From assembly GCF_902833055.1 (NCBI RefSeq), contig NZ_CADFEJ010000013.1:1-64000 (forward strand): a stretch of 64,000 bases of DNA, written 5' to 3'. This document shows, one piece after another, positions 1 to 8,323 of this stretch. Source of the stretch: Burkholderia territorii. GTDB lineage: Bacteria > Pseudomonadota > Gammaproteobacteria > Burkholderiales > Burkholderiaceae. Each line of letters starts with the position of its first letter. Position 1 is the first letter of the stretch. The notes under the pieces are model-generated. The model was given only the letters and a program-made list of their open reading frames with translations, made no database searches and had not been told where the DNA came from. A program made the translations under genes and the position numbers.

Positions 1-360
1 CACCGTTGGAATTCACAGCGTTCCGAGTCGTCGCGAATGGGGTTGTTCACACCGAAATCGACGCTCCCATTCGATCGCGATGCCGGTGCTCACCGTTGGA
101 ATTCACAGCGTTCCGAGTCGTCGCGAATGGGGTTGTTCACACCGAAATCGACGCTCCCATTCGATCGCGATGCCGGTGCTCACCGTTGGAATTCACAGCG
201 TTCCGAGTCGTCGCGAATGGGGTTGTTCACACCGAAATCGACGCTCCCATTCGATCGCGATGCCGGTGCTCACCGTTGGAATTCACAGCGTTCCGAGTCG
301 TCGCGGATTGGGCTGTCCACACCAGAATCGATGTCCTCGTTCGCGCACGCGACGGTGCTC
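1..360. repeat. 90-bp direct tandem repeat array (3 identical copies plus 1 diverged)
   Basis: Units begin at 1, 91, 181 and 271. The first three 90-bp units are identical. The fourth keeps the first 35 bases and then diverges. Each unit carries a core reading roughly TTCACAGCGTTCCGAGTCGT followed about 15 bases later by GTTGTTCACACC. The period is a multiple of three, so several reading frames stay open on both strands, but the encoded peptides are pure repeat and have no ribosome binding site, so I do not call a gene. The array starts at the window edge and probably continues to the left. Confidence 0.95.
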
Positions 361-413
361 ACCATCGAAATTCACAGGCTTTTGAGTGTGTGCCGGCGGC
401 GATATCCACACGC
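361..413 (+). repeat. Degenerate direct copy of the 90-bp repeat core
   Basis: This stretch repeats the unit in the same orientation with many substitutions: CACCATCGAAATTCACAGGC in place of CACCGTTGGAATTCACAGCG, then a gap-like divergent middle and GATATCCACACG in place of TTGTTCACACCG. It marks the decayed right end of the direct arm. Confidence 0.75.
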
Positions 414-685
414 GTTCCCGCGCGTCGTTCGGCAGCGCCACGACGCGTACCGATGAGCGCCGAAGCCCCGCCAGTGCTCGCGCTGCGGGCGCCAATCCGC
501 GCCGAGGCTGGCACCCGGACCGCGCCCGCCGAACGCACGCCTGCCTTGCCGCGACGACCTGGCCGCTGATCCGGCGCGACGCACCGGCGGACAGCCGTGC
601 GGATATCGCGCGGCGGAATCGACTCGCAAATCTGTGGATGTGACAGGTGAGAGCGAACGTCGCAGCGGGCGGACAGGAGTCCGGC

Positions 686-920
686 GATGTGGATATCTTC
701 CACCGTCATCGACTCGGCTTGCTGTGAATGTCGATGGTGAGTGTCGCCATCTGCTCAACCGCGGACCGATGATCGATGTGTGGACATCCGTCCACCGACG
801 CGACTCGAAACGCTGTGCAATCGACCGGTGAGCGCGCCCGCCCGCTTCGCGCGCAGCGCGGGATTGTGGACATCCCGCCTCCACGACCAATCCGAACGCT
901 GTGCGTTCGATGGGTGAGGA
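686..920 (-). repeat. Inverted arm: three diverged copies of the same repeat, ~90-bp period
   Basis: Copies at about 690-743, 779-832 and 869-920 match the reverse complement of the 90-bp unit. Each has GTGGAYATC, then a (C)GACTC-like stretch, then GCTGTG, then GGTGAG. The middle copy is closest to the direct arm (CGACTCGAAACGCTGTG against CGACTCGGAACGCTGTG). Spacing between the copies is 89-90 bp, the same period as the direct arm. About 270 bases between the arms show no clear copy, except a possible fragment near 633-655. Confidence 0.75.
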
Positions 921-1107
921 CGCCCCCCGCTTCGCCACGCGAACCCTTGCCGCGCGGCCCGCGAGCGCCGACCACTGCGTGCTGCGGTTCGCTTCCCGCA
1001 TATCCCCGCGTGTTCGAGGCAACCGCCTCACCCGGTCCGATACGCATCCAGCCGCCGCCCGCCGCCCAGCGCGAAAACTCTCTCAATTTCCGGCCAAAAC
1101 CTGCGCA

Positions 1108-1150
1108 GTTTTTCTCACTCGGGGCCGCCCCGAGCAAGATGAGAAAAAAC
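1108..1150. terminator. Long interrupted palindrome, terminator-like, upstream of the indolepyruvate oxidoreductase gene
   Basis: The outer arms GTTTTTCTCA (1108-1117) and TGAGAAAAAAC (1140-1150) are complementary apart from one extra A. They flank an inner perfect stem CTCGGGG (1118-1124) / CCCCGAG (1128-1134) with a CCG loop, and CAAGA is unpaired on the right side. T-rich and A-rich flanks let it end transcription from either side. It lies 110 bases before the start codon at 1261, so it could be an attenuator in that gene's leader or the end of a left-hand transcript. Confidence 0.5.
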
Positions 1151-1260
1151 TTTCTCGCCTTTCCGCGAAAAAATAGAGCCATCCCGCCGCCGTCGGCCGG
1201 GCGTCGCCCGACGCCCGCCGCGCGGCCCGGAACAGAACAGCACAATCAGGAGACATCCCC

Positions 1261-4200
1261 ATGACCGCCCGACTGCCCGTCGACGGCACGCCCGCTCTAT
1301 CCGACTACCGCCTGACCGACAACCTCACCGCCACGCGCGGCCGGATCTTCCTGACCGGCACGCAGGCGCTGGTGCGCCTGCTGCTGATGCAGCGCGCGTC
1401 CGACATCGCGCAGGGGCTGAACACGGCCGGCTTCGTCAGCGGCTACCGCGGCTCGCCGCTCGGGATGGTCGACCAGCAGTTGTGGAAGGCGAAGAAACTG
1501 CTCGACGGCAGCGGCGTGCGCTTCCTGCCCGCGATCAACGAGGAACTCGGCGGCACGGCCGTGCTCGGCACGCAGCGCGTCGAGGCCGACCCGGAGCGCA
1601 CCGTCGATGGCGTGTATGCGATGTGGTACGGCAAGGGCCCGGGCGTCGACCGTGCCGGCGACGCGCTGAAGCACGGCAACGCATATGGCTCGTCGCCGCA
1701 CGGCGGCGTGCTGGTGGTGGCGGGCGACGACCATGGCTGCGTGTCGTCGTCGATGCCGCACCAGAGCGACTTCGCGATGATCGCGTGGCACATGCCGGTC
1801 GTGAACCCGTCGAACATCGCCGACATGCTCGAATTCGGCCTGTATGGCTGGGCGCTGTCGCGCTTCTCGGGTGCGTGGGTCGGCTTCAAGGCGATCTCGG
1901 AAACCGTCGAATCGGGCTCGACCGTCGATCTCGACGCGCTGCAGACGCAATGGCCGGCGCCGGCAGGCTTCACGCCGCCCGCGGGCGGCCTGCACAACCG
2001 CTGGCCCGACCTGCCGAGTCTCACGATCGAGGCGCGCCTCGCGGCCAAGCTGGACGCCGTGCGCCATTTCGCGCGCACCAACAGCATCGACAAGTGGATC
2101 GCGCCGAGCGCGCACGCGAACGTCGGCATCGTCACGTGCGGCAAGGCGCACCTCGACCTGATGGAAGCGCTGCGCCGGCTCGATCTCACCGTCGCCGACC
2201 TGGAAGCAGCCGGCGTGCGGATCTACAAGGTCGGCCTGTCGTATCCGCTCGAGATGACGCGGATCGAAACCTTCGTCGACGGGCTGTCGGAAGTGCTCGT
2301 CATCGAAGAAAAGGGCCCGGTGATCGAGCAGCAGATCAAGGACTACCTGTACAACCGCGCGGACGGTGCGCGCCCGCGCGTGCTCGGCAAGCACGACGCC
2401 GAAGGCGCGTGCCTGCTGTCCGAGCTCGGCGAGCTGCGCCCGTCGCGCATTCTGCCGGTGTTCGCCACGTGGCTCGCGCGGCACAAGCCGGCGCTCGATC
2501 GCCGCGAGCGCGTCGTCGATCTCGTCGCGCCGCAGATCCTGTCGAACGAAGCGGACGCAGTGAAGCGCACGCCGTACTTCTGCTCGGGCTGCCCGCACAA
2601 CACGTCGACGAAGGTGCCGGAGGGCTCGATCGCGCAGGCGGGCATCGGCTGCCACTTCATGGCGTCGTGGATGGAGCGCGACACGACGGGCCTGATCCAG
2701 ATGGGCGGCGAGGGCGTCGACTGGGCCGCGCACGCGATGTTCACCAACACGAAGCACGTGTTCCAGAACCTCGGCGACGGCACCTACTTCCACTCGGGCA
2801 TCCTCGCGATCCGCCAGGCGGTCGCCGCGAAGGCGAACATCACGTACAAGATTCTCTACAACGATGCGGTCGCGATGACGGGCGGCCAGCCCGTCGACGG
2901 CAGCATCTCGGTGCCGCAGATCGCACGGCAGGTGGAGGCGGAGGGCGTGTCGCGCTTCGTCGTGGTGTCCGACGAACCGCAGAAGTACGACGGCCATCAC
3001 GGCCTGTTCCCGAAGGGCACGACGTTCCATCACCGCAGCGAACTCGACGCGGTGCAGCGCGAGCTGCGCGAGACGCCGGGCGTCACCGTGCTGATCTACG
3101 ACCAGACCTGCGCGGCCGAGAAGCGCCGCCGCCGCAAGAAGGGCGAGTTTCCCGACCCGGACAAGCGCCTGTTCATCAACGATGCGGTGTGCGAAGGCTG
3201 CGGCGACTGCGGCGTGCAGTCGAACTGCCTGTCGGTCGAGCCGCTCGAGACGCAGCTCGGCCGCAAGCGCCGCATCGACCAGTCGTCGTGCAACAAGGAT
3301 TATTCGTGCGTGAACGGCTTTTGCCCGAGCTTCGTGACGGTCGAAGGCGCGGCGCTGAAGAAGGCCGCCGGCGCGGCGTTCGACGAGGCGGCGCTCGCCG
3401 TGCGCGTCGACGCGCTGCCGGTGCCCGCGACGCATCTCGATGCGGCGCCGTACGACATGCTCGTGACGGGCGTAGGCGGCACGGGCGTCGTGACCGTCGG
3501 CGCGCTGATCAGCATGGCCGCGCACCTCGAGGGCAAGAGCGCGTCGGTGCTCGACTTCATGGGCTTCGCGCAGAAGGGCGGCTCGGTGCTGTCGTTCGTG
3601 CGGATCGCGTCGAGCGACCGGTGGCTGAACCAGGTGCGCATCGACACGCAGCAGGCCGACGTGCTGCTCGCGTGCGACATGGTCGTCGGCGCGAGCGCCG
3701 AGGCGCTGCAGACGGTGCGCCACGAGCGCACGCGGATCGTCGTCAACACGCACCGGATTCCGAACGCGTCGTTCGTGCAGAACCCCGACGCGAACCTGCA
3801 TGCGGATGCGCTGCTCGAGAAAATGCGCCATGCGGCCGGTGAAGGCTACCTGTCGAGCTGCGACGCGCAGGCGCTCGCCGCGAAATTCCTCGGCGATTCG
3901 ATCGGCGCGAACATCCTGATGCTCGGCTATGCATGGCAGCTCGGCCTCGTGCCGGTGTCGCTCGCCGCGATGATGCGCGCGATCGAGCTGAACAACGTCG
4001 CGGTGCCGATGAACAAGCTCGCGTTCGCGATCGGCCGGATGGCGGCCGGCGACGCGGCGGGCCTCGATGCGTTGTGGAACGCGCGTCATGCGGTGGCTGC
4101 CCACGCGGCGCCGGAGACGCTCGACGCGCTGATCGCCGATCGCGAAGCGCGCCTCGACGCATACGGCGGCGCGCGTTACGTCGAACGCTACCGCGCGCTG

Positions 4201-4833
4201 GTGAGCGCGGCGCGCGCGAAGGGCGACGATGCGCTGACGCGCGCCGTCGCGACGACGTTCTACCGGTTGCTCGCGGTGAAGGACGAATACGAAGTCGCGC
4301 GACTGTATGCGGACGGTGCGTTCCGCTCGGCGCTCGAAGCGCAGTTCGAAGGCGTGCCGGGGCAAGACTATCGCGTGAAGTTCAACCTGGCGCCGCCGAC
4401 GGTCGCGAAGGCCGGGCGCGACGGCAGCGTGCCGAAGAAGCGCGTGTTCGGCCAGTGGATGTGGCCGGTGCTCGGCACGCTCGCGCGCGTGCGCGGCCTG
4501 CGCGGCACGTGGCTCGATCCGTTCGGCCGCACCGTCGAGCGCCGGATGGAGCGCGCGCTCGCGCACGACTACGAGACGACGCTCACGCGCGCGCTCGCCG
4601 TGACGACCGCCGCCAATGCGGCGCAGGTCGCGCAGCTGGCCGAACTTCATGCGCGCGTGCGCGGCTTCGGTCACGTGAAGGTGCGCAACCTCGCGGGCGT
4701 GAAGCGCGCGGAGCGCGAGCTCGCGCTGCAGCTCGGCATCGACGCCGCGACCAGCGCGGCCGTGCAGCACGCGCTCGACGAAATGAAGGGCGCGGGGATG
4801 CTGAAGGGAATCCCGGTCGTGGTCGCGAAGTAA
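1261..4833 (+). CDS. Indolepyruvate ferredoxin oxidoreductase, single-chain fusion
   Basis: This 1190-residue protein belongs to the 2-oxoacid:ferredoxin oxidoreductase family. Members oxidatively decarboxylate aryl pyruvates such as indolepyruvate to acyl-CoA, using thiamine diphosphate and iron-sulfur centres. The N-terminal half is the pyrimidine/TPP part; CSGCPHNTSTK lies near residue 440. A cysteine cluster starting CEGCGDCG lies near 643, and further cysteines (SSCNKDYSCVNGFC) follow at about 678-690. The gamma domain begins at VTGVGGTGVVTVG near 735. Archaeal enzymes split these parts over two subunits; this is the long one-chain form of proteobacteria. The start is supported by AGGAGA seven bases upstream. 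It stands alone and ends at the terminator at 4858. The in vivo substrate is inferred from the family. Confidence 0.9.
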   Translation: MTARLPVDGTPALSDYRLTDNLTATRGRIFLTGTQALVRLLLMQRASDIAQGLNTAGFVSGYRGSPLGMVDQQLWKAKKLLDGSGVRFLPAINEELGGTAVLGTQRVEADPERTVDGVYAMWYGKGPGVDRAGDALKHGNAYGSSPHGGVLVVAGDDHGCVSSSMPHQSDFAMIAWHMPVVNPSNIADMLEFGLYGWALSRFSGAWVGFKAISETVESGSTVDLDALQTQWPAPAGFTPPAGGLHNRWPDLPSLTIEARLAAKLDAVRHFARTNSIDKWIAPSAHANVGIVTCGKAHLDLMEALRRLDLTVADLEAAGVRIYKVGLSYPLEMTRIETFVDGLSEVLVIEEKGPVIEQQIKDYLYNRADGARPRVLGKHDAEGACLLSELGELRPSRILPVFATWLARHKPALDRRERVVDLVAPQILSNEADAVKRTPYFCSGCPHNTSTKVPEGSIAQAGIGCHFMASWMERDTTGLIQMGGEGVDWAAHAMFTNTKHVFQNLGDGTYFHSGILAIRQAVAAKANITYKILYNDAVAMTGGQPVDGSISVPQIARQVEAEGVSRFVVVSDEPQKYDGHHGLFPKGTTFHHRSELDAVQRELRETPGVTVLIYDQTCAAEKRRRRKKGEFPDPDKRLFINDAVCEGCGDCGVQSNCLSVEPLETQLGRKRRIDQSSCNKDYSCVNGFCPSFVTVEGAALKKAAGAAFDEAALAVRVDALPVPATHLDAAPYDMLVTGVGGTGVVTVGALISMAAHLEGKSASVLDFMGFAQKGGSVLSFVRIASSDRWLNQVRIDTQQADVLLACDMVVGASAEALQTVRHERTRIVVNTHRIPNASFVQNPDANLHADALLEKMRHAAGEGYLSSCDAQALAAKFLGDSIGANILMLGYAWQLGLVPVSLAAMMRAIELNNVAVPMNKLAFAIGRMAAGDAAGLDALWNARHAVAAHAAPETLDALIADREARLDAYGGARYVERYRALVSAARAKGDDALTRAVATTFYRLLAVKDEYEVARLYADGAFRSALEAQFEGVPGQDYRVKFNLAPPTVAKAGRDGSVPKKRVFGQWMWPVLGTLARVRGLRGTWLDPFGRTVERRMERALAHDYETTLTRALAVTTAANAAQVAQLAELHARVRGFGHVKVRNLAGVKRAERELALQLGIDAATSAAVQHALDEMKGAGMLKGIPVVVAK

Positions 4834-4857
4834 CGCGAACGCGCGCGGATGTGCACA

Positions 4858-4885
4858 CGGCGACGCTCACGCGTCGCCGTTTTTG
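4858..4885 (+). terminator. Rho-independent terminator after the indolepyruvate oxidoreductase gene
   Basis: Perfect 8-bp stem CGGCGACG / CGTCGCCG (4858-4865 and 4872-4879) with a six-base loop, followed directly by a run of five T. It lies 24 bases after the stop codon. Confidence 0.85.
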
Positions 4886-5001
4886 TTTGGGGCCGTCAAG
4901 CAGCCGGCAACGAACTCCGGCATCGCGCCGACATGACCCGAGCCGGCGCGGCCTCCCTTTGTCGAGAGCGGCCGCGCAGCGAGGGACACTTCGCCATCGG
5001 G

Positions 5002-6669
5002 TTAGACGATCCCTTTCTTGCGCGTCGACAGCGCCGTTTCAGACAGATCGATTTCGCGGATCAGCTTCGTCAGCGTCTCGTCGGAAATCTTGCTTTCGCT
5101 GCGCAGCCGGTACAACACCGAACGTTCCGCGCGCACGGCCGCGATACGCATCTGCAGTTCCATCGCTTCGGTCTGCCGGGCTTCGGCGCGCGGCGTCGGG
5201 CCGTCTTCGGCGAGCGCGGCCAGGCGGCGGCGATATTGGTCCATCACGCGTGCGGAGATGTCCGCGCAACGTGCGGCGCCCGATTCGTCGAGATCGGCCG
5301 AGATCGCGTCGTGCGACGAGTCGATCGCGCGGATCGCGGCTTGCGCGGCGGCCGCGCGCGCGGTGCGCTCCTCGTCGGCGAGCGGGTTGCGCGTGGAGCG
5401 CACGCCGCGCAGCAGCAACGGCAGGCCGATTACCGCGACGATCAGCGAACCGAGGATCACCGCCGATGCGATGAAGATCGCGGTGTCGCGCCCGGGCAGC
5501 GGCGCACCGTCGGCCAGCGCGACGGGGATCGACAGCACGCCCGCGAGCGTGACCGCGCCGCGCACGCCGCCGACCGTCATCACCGCGATCGTGCGCACGC
5601 CGGCCATCGTGCCCGCGAGGCCGTGGCGCGCGGCGCGGCGGCTCGCGATCCAGCGCAGCAGCCAGACCCACAGAAAGCGGATCGCGTACAGCGCGAGCAT
5701 CATCGCGCACACGTTGAAGATCATCCGGCCGACGAGCGCGTCGCTGGTGTGATGCGCGTCGACGAGCGCGCGGCCGATGATGTGCGGCAGCTGCAGCCCG
5801 AGCATGATGAACACCATGCCGTTGAACACGAACTCGATCATCGCCCACGTGCTTTCGGCCCGCACGCGCGAGGCGACCGTGCTTTTGCGCGAGAAGCTCG
5901 TGTAGTTCATCATCATCCCGGCCGATACGGCCGCGAGCACGCCCGACAGCTCGAGATGCTCGGCGAACAGATAGGCGGCGAACGGCACGAGCAGCGTCAT
6001 CACGATGCCGGGGGCCGGATCGCCTTCCTGCTCGGCGTTCAGGAAGCGCGTGGACAGCGCGCTGAACAGCCACGCGACCGCCGCGCCCGTCGCGAGCCCG
6101 CCGGCGGCGACGATCACGAACGTGATCGACGCGGCGCGCAGCGAGAACATGCCGGTGAGCGCGGCCGCGACCGCGAACTTCAGCGCGACCAGGCCCGACG
6201 CATCGTTCATCAGCGCCTCGCCTTCGAGGATGTGCATCAGCTGCGGCGGAATCCGGCCCTTGCCGGCGATGCCCGACAGCGCGACCGCATCGGTGGGCGA
6301 CAGCACCGCGGCGAGCGCGAACGCGATCGGCAGCGGCAACTCGGGTATCAGCCAATGCGCGAAGTAGCCGACCGCGAGTACCGTCATGAACACGAGCCCG
6401 AACGCGAGCATCAGGATCGCGCGGCGCTGCAGGTACAGCTCGCGTTTCGGGATCCGCCAGCCGTCCGCGAACAGCAGCGGCGGAATGAACAGCAGCATGA
6501 AGATTTCGGGATCGAACGTGACGTGCAGGTTCAGCTTCGGCCACGCGAGCATCGCGCCGAACGCGATCTGCATCAGCGGCAGCGGCAGTCGCAATGGCAG
6601 GATGCGTGTGACCGCGCCCGACAGCGCGACGGTCAGCAGCAGGATCAGGACTGTGAAGACGATTTCCAT
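5002..6669 (-). CDS. Na+/H+ antiporter, CPA1 family
   Basis: This 555-residue inner-membrane protein has about twelve hydrophobic segments in its first 400 residues. It carries the CPA1 ion-binding motif SPTDAVALSG near residue 145 and EGEALMNDASGLV shortly after, so it should exchange Na+ (or K+) for H+ and help control pH and salt. The remaining ~150 residues form a hydrophilic, charged cytoplasmic tail, as in the bacterial NhaP-like forms. It is a single-gene unit, transcribed away from the EAL gene. No strong ribosome binding site precedes the start. I cannot tell from the sequence which cation is preferred. Confidence 0.9.
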   Translation of the reverse strand: MEIVFTVLILLLTVALSGAVTRILPLRLPLPLMQIAFGAMLAWPKLNLHVTFDPEIFMLLFIPPLLFADGWRIPKRELYLQRRAILMLAFGLVFMTVLAVGYFAHWLIPELPLPIAFALAAVLSPTDAVALSGIAGKGRIPPQLMHILEGEALMNDASGLVALKFAVAAALTGMFSLRAASITFVIVAAGGLATGAAVAWLFSALSTRFLNAEQEGDPAPGIVMTLLVPFAAYLFAEHLELSGVLAAVSAGMMMNYTSFSRKSTVASRVRAESTWAMIEFVFNGMVFIMLGLQLPHIIGRALVDAHHTSDALVGRMIFNVCAMMLALYAIRFLWVWLLRWIASRRAARHGLAGTMAGVRTIAVMTVGGVRGAVTLAGVLSIPVALADGAPLPGRDTAIFIASAVILGSLIVAVIGLPLLLRGVRSTRNPLADEERTARAAAAQAAIRAIDSSHDAISADLDESGAARCADISARVMDQYRRRLAALAEDGPTPRAEARQTEAMELQMRIAAVRAERSVLYRLRSESKISDETLTKLIREIDLSETALSTRKKGIV

Positions 6670-6898
6670 CGATACGGCAATTGAGCAGAATCAAACGACC
6701 GTACGGAGTGTAGCGTGACGCCGTGACGGGTGCGTTCGAGTGGGCCGGTGCGGGTGCACGCAAACGGTGCATCCGGCCTGCGCCACGCTGGTGCGGCGGC
6801 GCCGCACGCAGGCGTGGCGCGTGGTTCAAGGGCTTGCACGGAGCTTGCTTGATGCTTGCGTACCGTCCGGCACCGTCCGGACAACCGAGGATTCCACC

Positions 6899-6964
6899 AT
6901 GACAATGCGCGCGCCGTTTCAAGCACTCGCCGCGTTCCGCTTCATCGCCAGGAGGGCGCCATGA
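6899..6964 (+). CDS. Possible 21-residue leader peptide overlapping the EAL gene
   Basis: A short frame MTMRAPFQALAAFRFIARRAP ends in TGA at 6962-6964 and overlaps the ATG of the EAL gene at 6961 (ATGA). A GAGG lies about nine bases before its ATG. The ribosome binding site of the EAL gene sits inside it. It could couple translation of the downstream gene, or be a chance frame. No homology is recognised. Confidence 0.3.
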   Translation: MTMRAPFQALAAFRFIARRAP

Positions 6965-8247
6965 CGATCGTGCAACAGGAGCGTCCGGCCGCCGCTTCGC
7001 CCTATCGTTTCGAGCGGGAGATGAGCTCCGGCCTCGAACGCCTCGCGACGCAGCATCGCGACCTGATGCTGACGACGGTGTTCCAGCCGATCTTCAGCCT
7101 GTCGCACCAGCGCGCGGTCGGCTACGAGGCGCTGTTGCGCGCCCATGATGCGCTCGACCGGGCGGTGTCGCCGCTCGACGTGTTCGGCGAGGCCGCGCGC
7201 CAGGGCGAACTGCTGCAGCTCGACCGGCTCGCGCAGGCGCTGCATCTCGAGAACTTCGCGCTGCTCGGCGCGGAGCGCGAGTGGCTGTTTCTCAACGTGC
7301 ATCCGGGCGTGCTCACCGACCCGTTCCAGGCCGCCGCGCTGCTCGCGAACCTGAAGCGGATCGGCATGCCGCCGCGCCGCGTCGTGCTCGAAGTGCTCGA
7401 ACAGCGCGCGGACGACATCGAGCGGCTCGCCGAAGCCGTGCGCGAATTCCGCGCGCAGGGTTTCCTGATCGCGCTCGACGATTTCGGCGCCGGCCATTCG
7501 AACCTCGAGCGGATCTGGCAGCTGAACCCGGACATCGTGAAACTCGACCGGATCATGCTGTCCCACGCAGCGCACCGCACGGGCCTCACCGCGATCCTGC
7601 ACGGGCTCGTCACGCTGCTGCACGAGGCCGGCAAGCTCGTGCTCGTCGAGGGCATCGAGACCGAGCACGACGCGCAGATCGCGCTGTCGTGCGAGGCCGA
7701 TTTCGTGCAGGGCTATTACTTCGGCCGCCCGGCGCCCGGGCTGCCCGACAGCGCGACGGCGACCGGTTGCATCGGCGAGCTGACCGAGCGTTTTCGGCAA
7801 CAGACCGAAGCGCGCGAGCGGCGCGACGCGCAGCGGCTCGCGCCGTACCTGCGCGCGTTCGAGCGTGCGGCCGAGCGGGTGGCGGCCGGCGAGCCGCTCG
7901 ACGAGGTGTGCTGGAACTTCCTCGCGCTCGATGCCGCGGCGCGCTGCTTCCTGCTCGACGCGCGCGGCCGCCAGGCCGGCCGCAATGTCGTGCTGCGCGC
8001 GGACCGCGCGCTTGCCGAGGCGCGCTTCTCGCCGCTCGCGGATGCGCAGGGCGCGAACTGGCTGCGCCGGCCGTATTTCCGCTCGGCGATCGCCGAGCCG
8101 GGGCGCGTGCAGGTGACGCGCCCGTACCTGTCGATCAACGAGGCGCAGCCGTGCGTGACGCTGTCGGTGGCCGTGCGCATCGGCGATGCGCAGCACGTGC
8201 TGTGCGGCGATATCGACTGGATCGACGAGGAAACGGACGACGCATAG
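6961..8247 (+). CDS. EAL-domain cyclic di-GMP phosphodiesterase with C-terminal sensory domain
   Basis: This 428-residue protein should hydrolyse c-di-GMP to pGpG. The EAL domain (about residues 30-260) has the key motifs: EALLR, then the two-glutamate strand VVLEVLE, DDFGAGHSN, IVKLD with its lysine, and VEGIE followed by QGYYFGRP, so it is likely catalytically active. The C-terminal ~150 residues (with RRPYFRSAI, TRPYLSINEAQPC and GDIDW) resemble the PAS-like YkuI C-terminal domain of Bacillus; this is inference. There is no transmembrane segment, so it should be cytoplasmic. The start at 6961 is supported by AGGAGG six bases upstream. It stands alone, divergent from the antiporter gene. 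Confidence 0.88.
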   Translation: MTIVQQERPAAASPYRFEREMSSGLERLATQHRDLMLTTVFQPIFSLSHQRAVGYEALLRAHDALDRAVSPLDVFGEAARQGELLQLDRLAQALHLENFALLGAEREWLFLNVHPGVLTDPFQAAALLANLKRIGMPPRRVVLEVLEQRADDIERLAEAVREFRAQGFLIALDDFGAGHSNLERIWQLNPDIVKLDRIMLSHAAHRTGLTAILHGLVTLLHEAGKLVLVEGIETEHDAQIALSCEADFVQGYYFGRPAPGLPDSATATGCIGELTERFRQQTEARERRDAQRLAPYLRAFERAAERVAAGEPLDEVCWNFLALDAAARCFLLDARGRQAGRNVVLRADRALAEARFSPLADAQGANWLRRPYFRSAIAEPGRVQVTRPYLSINEAQPCVTLSVAVRIGDAQHVLCGDIDWIDEETDDA

Positions 8248-8323
8248 CGACGGCGACGCGCTGGCGCCGTTCACGCCGCTCGGCTAGGATGCGCGAATTG
8301 TCCTGACGATTCGCGAGCCGCCG

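Noticed and set aside
380-420. DnaA box or origin signal (GATATCCACAC, GTGGATATC)
   Set aside because: The matches are part of the repeat core and do not fit TTATCCACA; no origin genes are near.
6-569. Open frames across the 90-bp repeats
   Set aside because: They stay open only because the unit is a multiple of three. No ribosome binding site, the same in several frames, and the tail is Arg-rich like antisense noise.
1-920. CRISPR array
   Set aside because: The variable part is identical between the best units, copies occur in both orientations, and no cas gene is present.
1297-4770. 1157-residue frame antisense to the indolepyruvate oxidoreductase gene
   Set aside because: Arg/His-rich composition typical of the antisense frame of high-GC genes, with no recognised motif.
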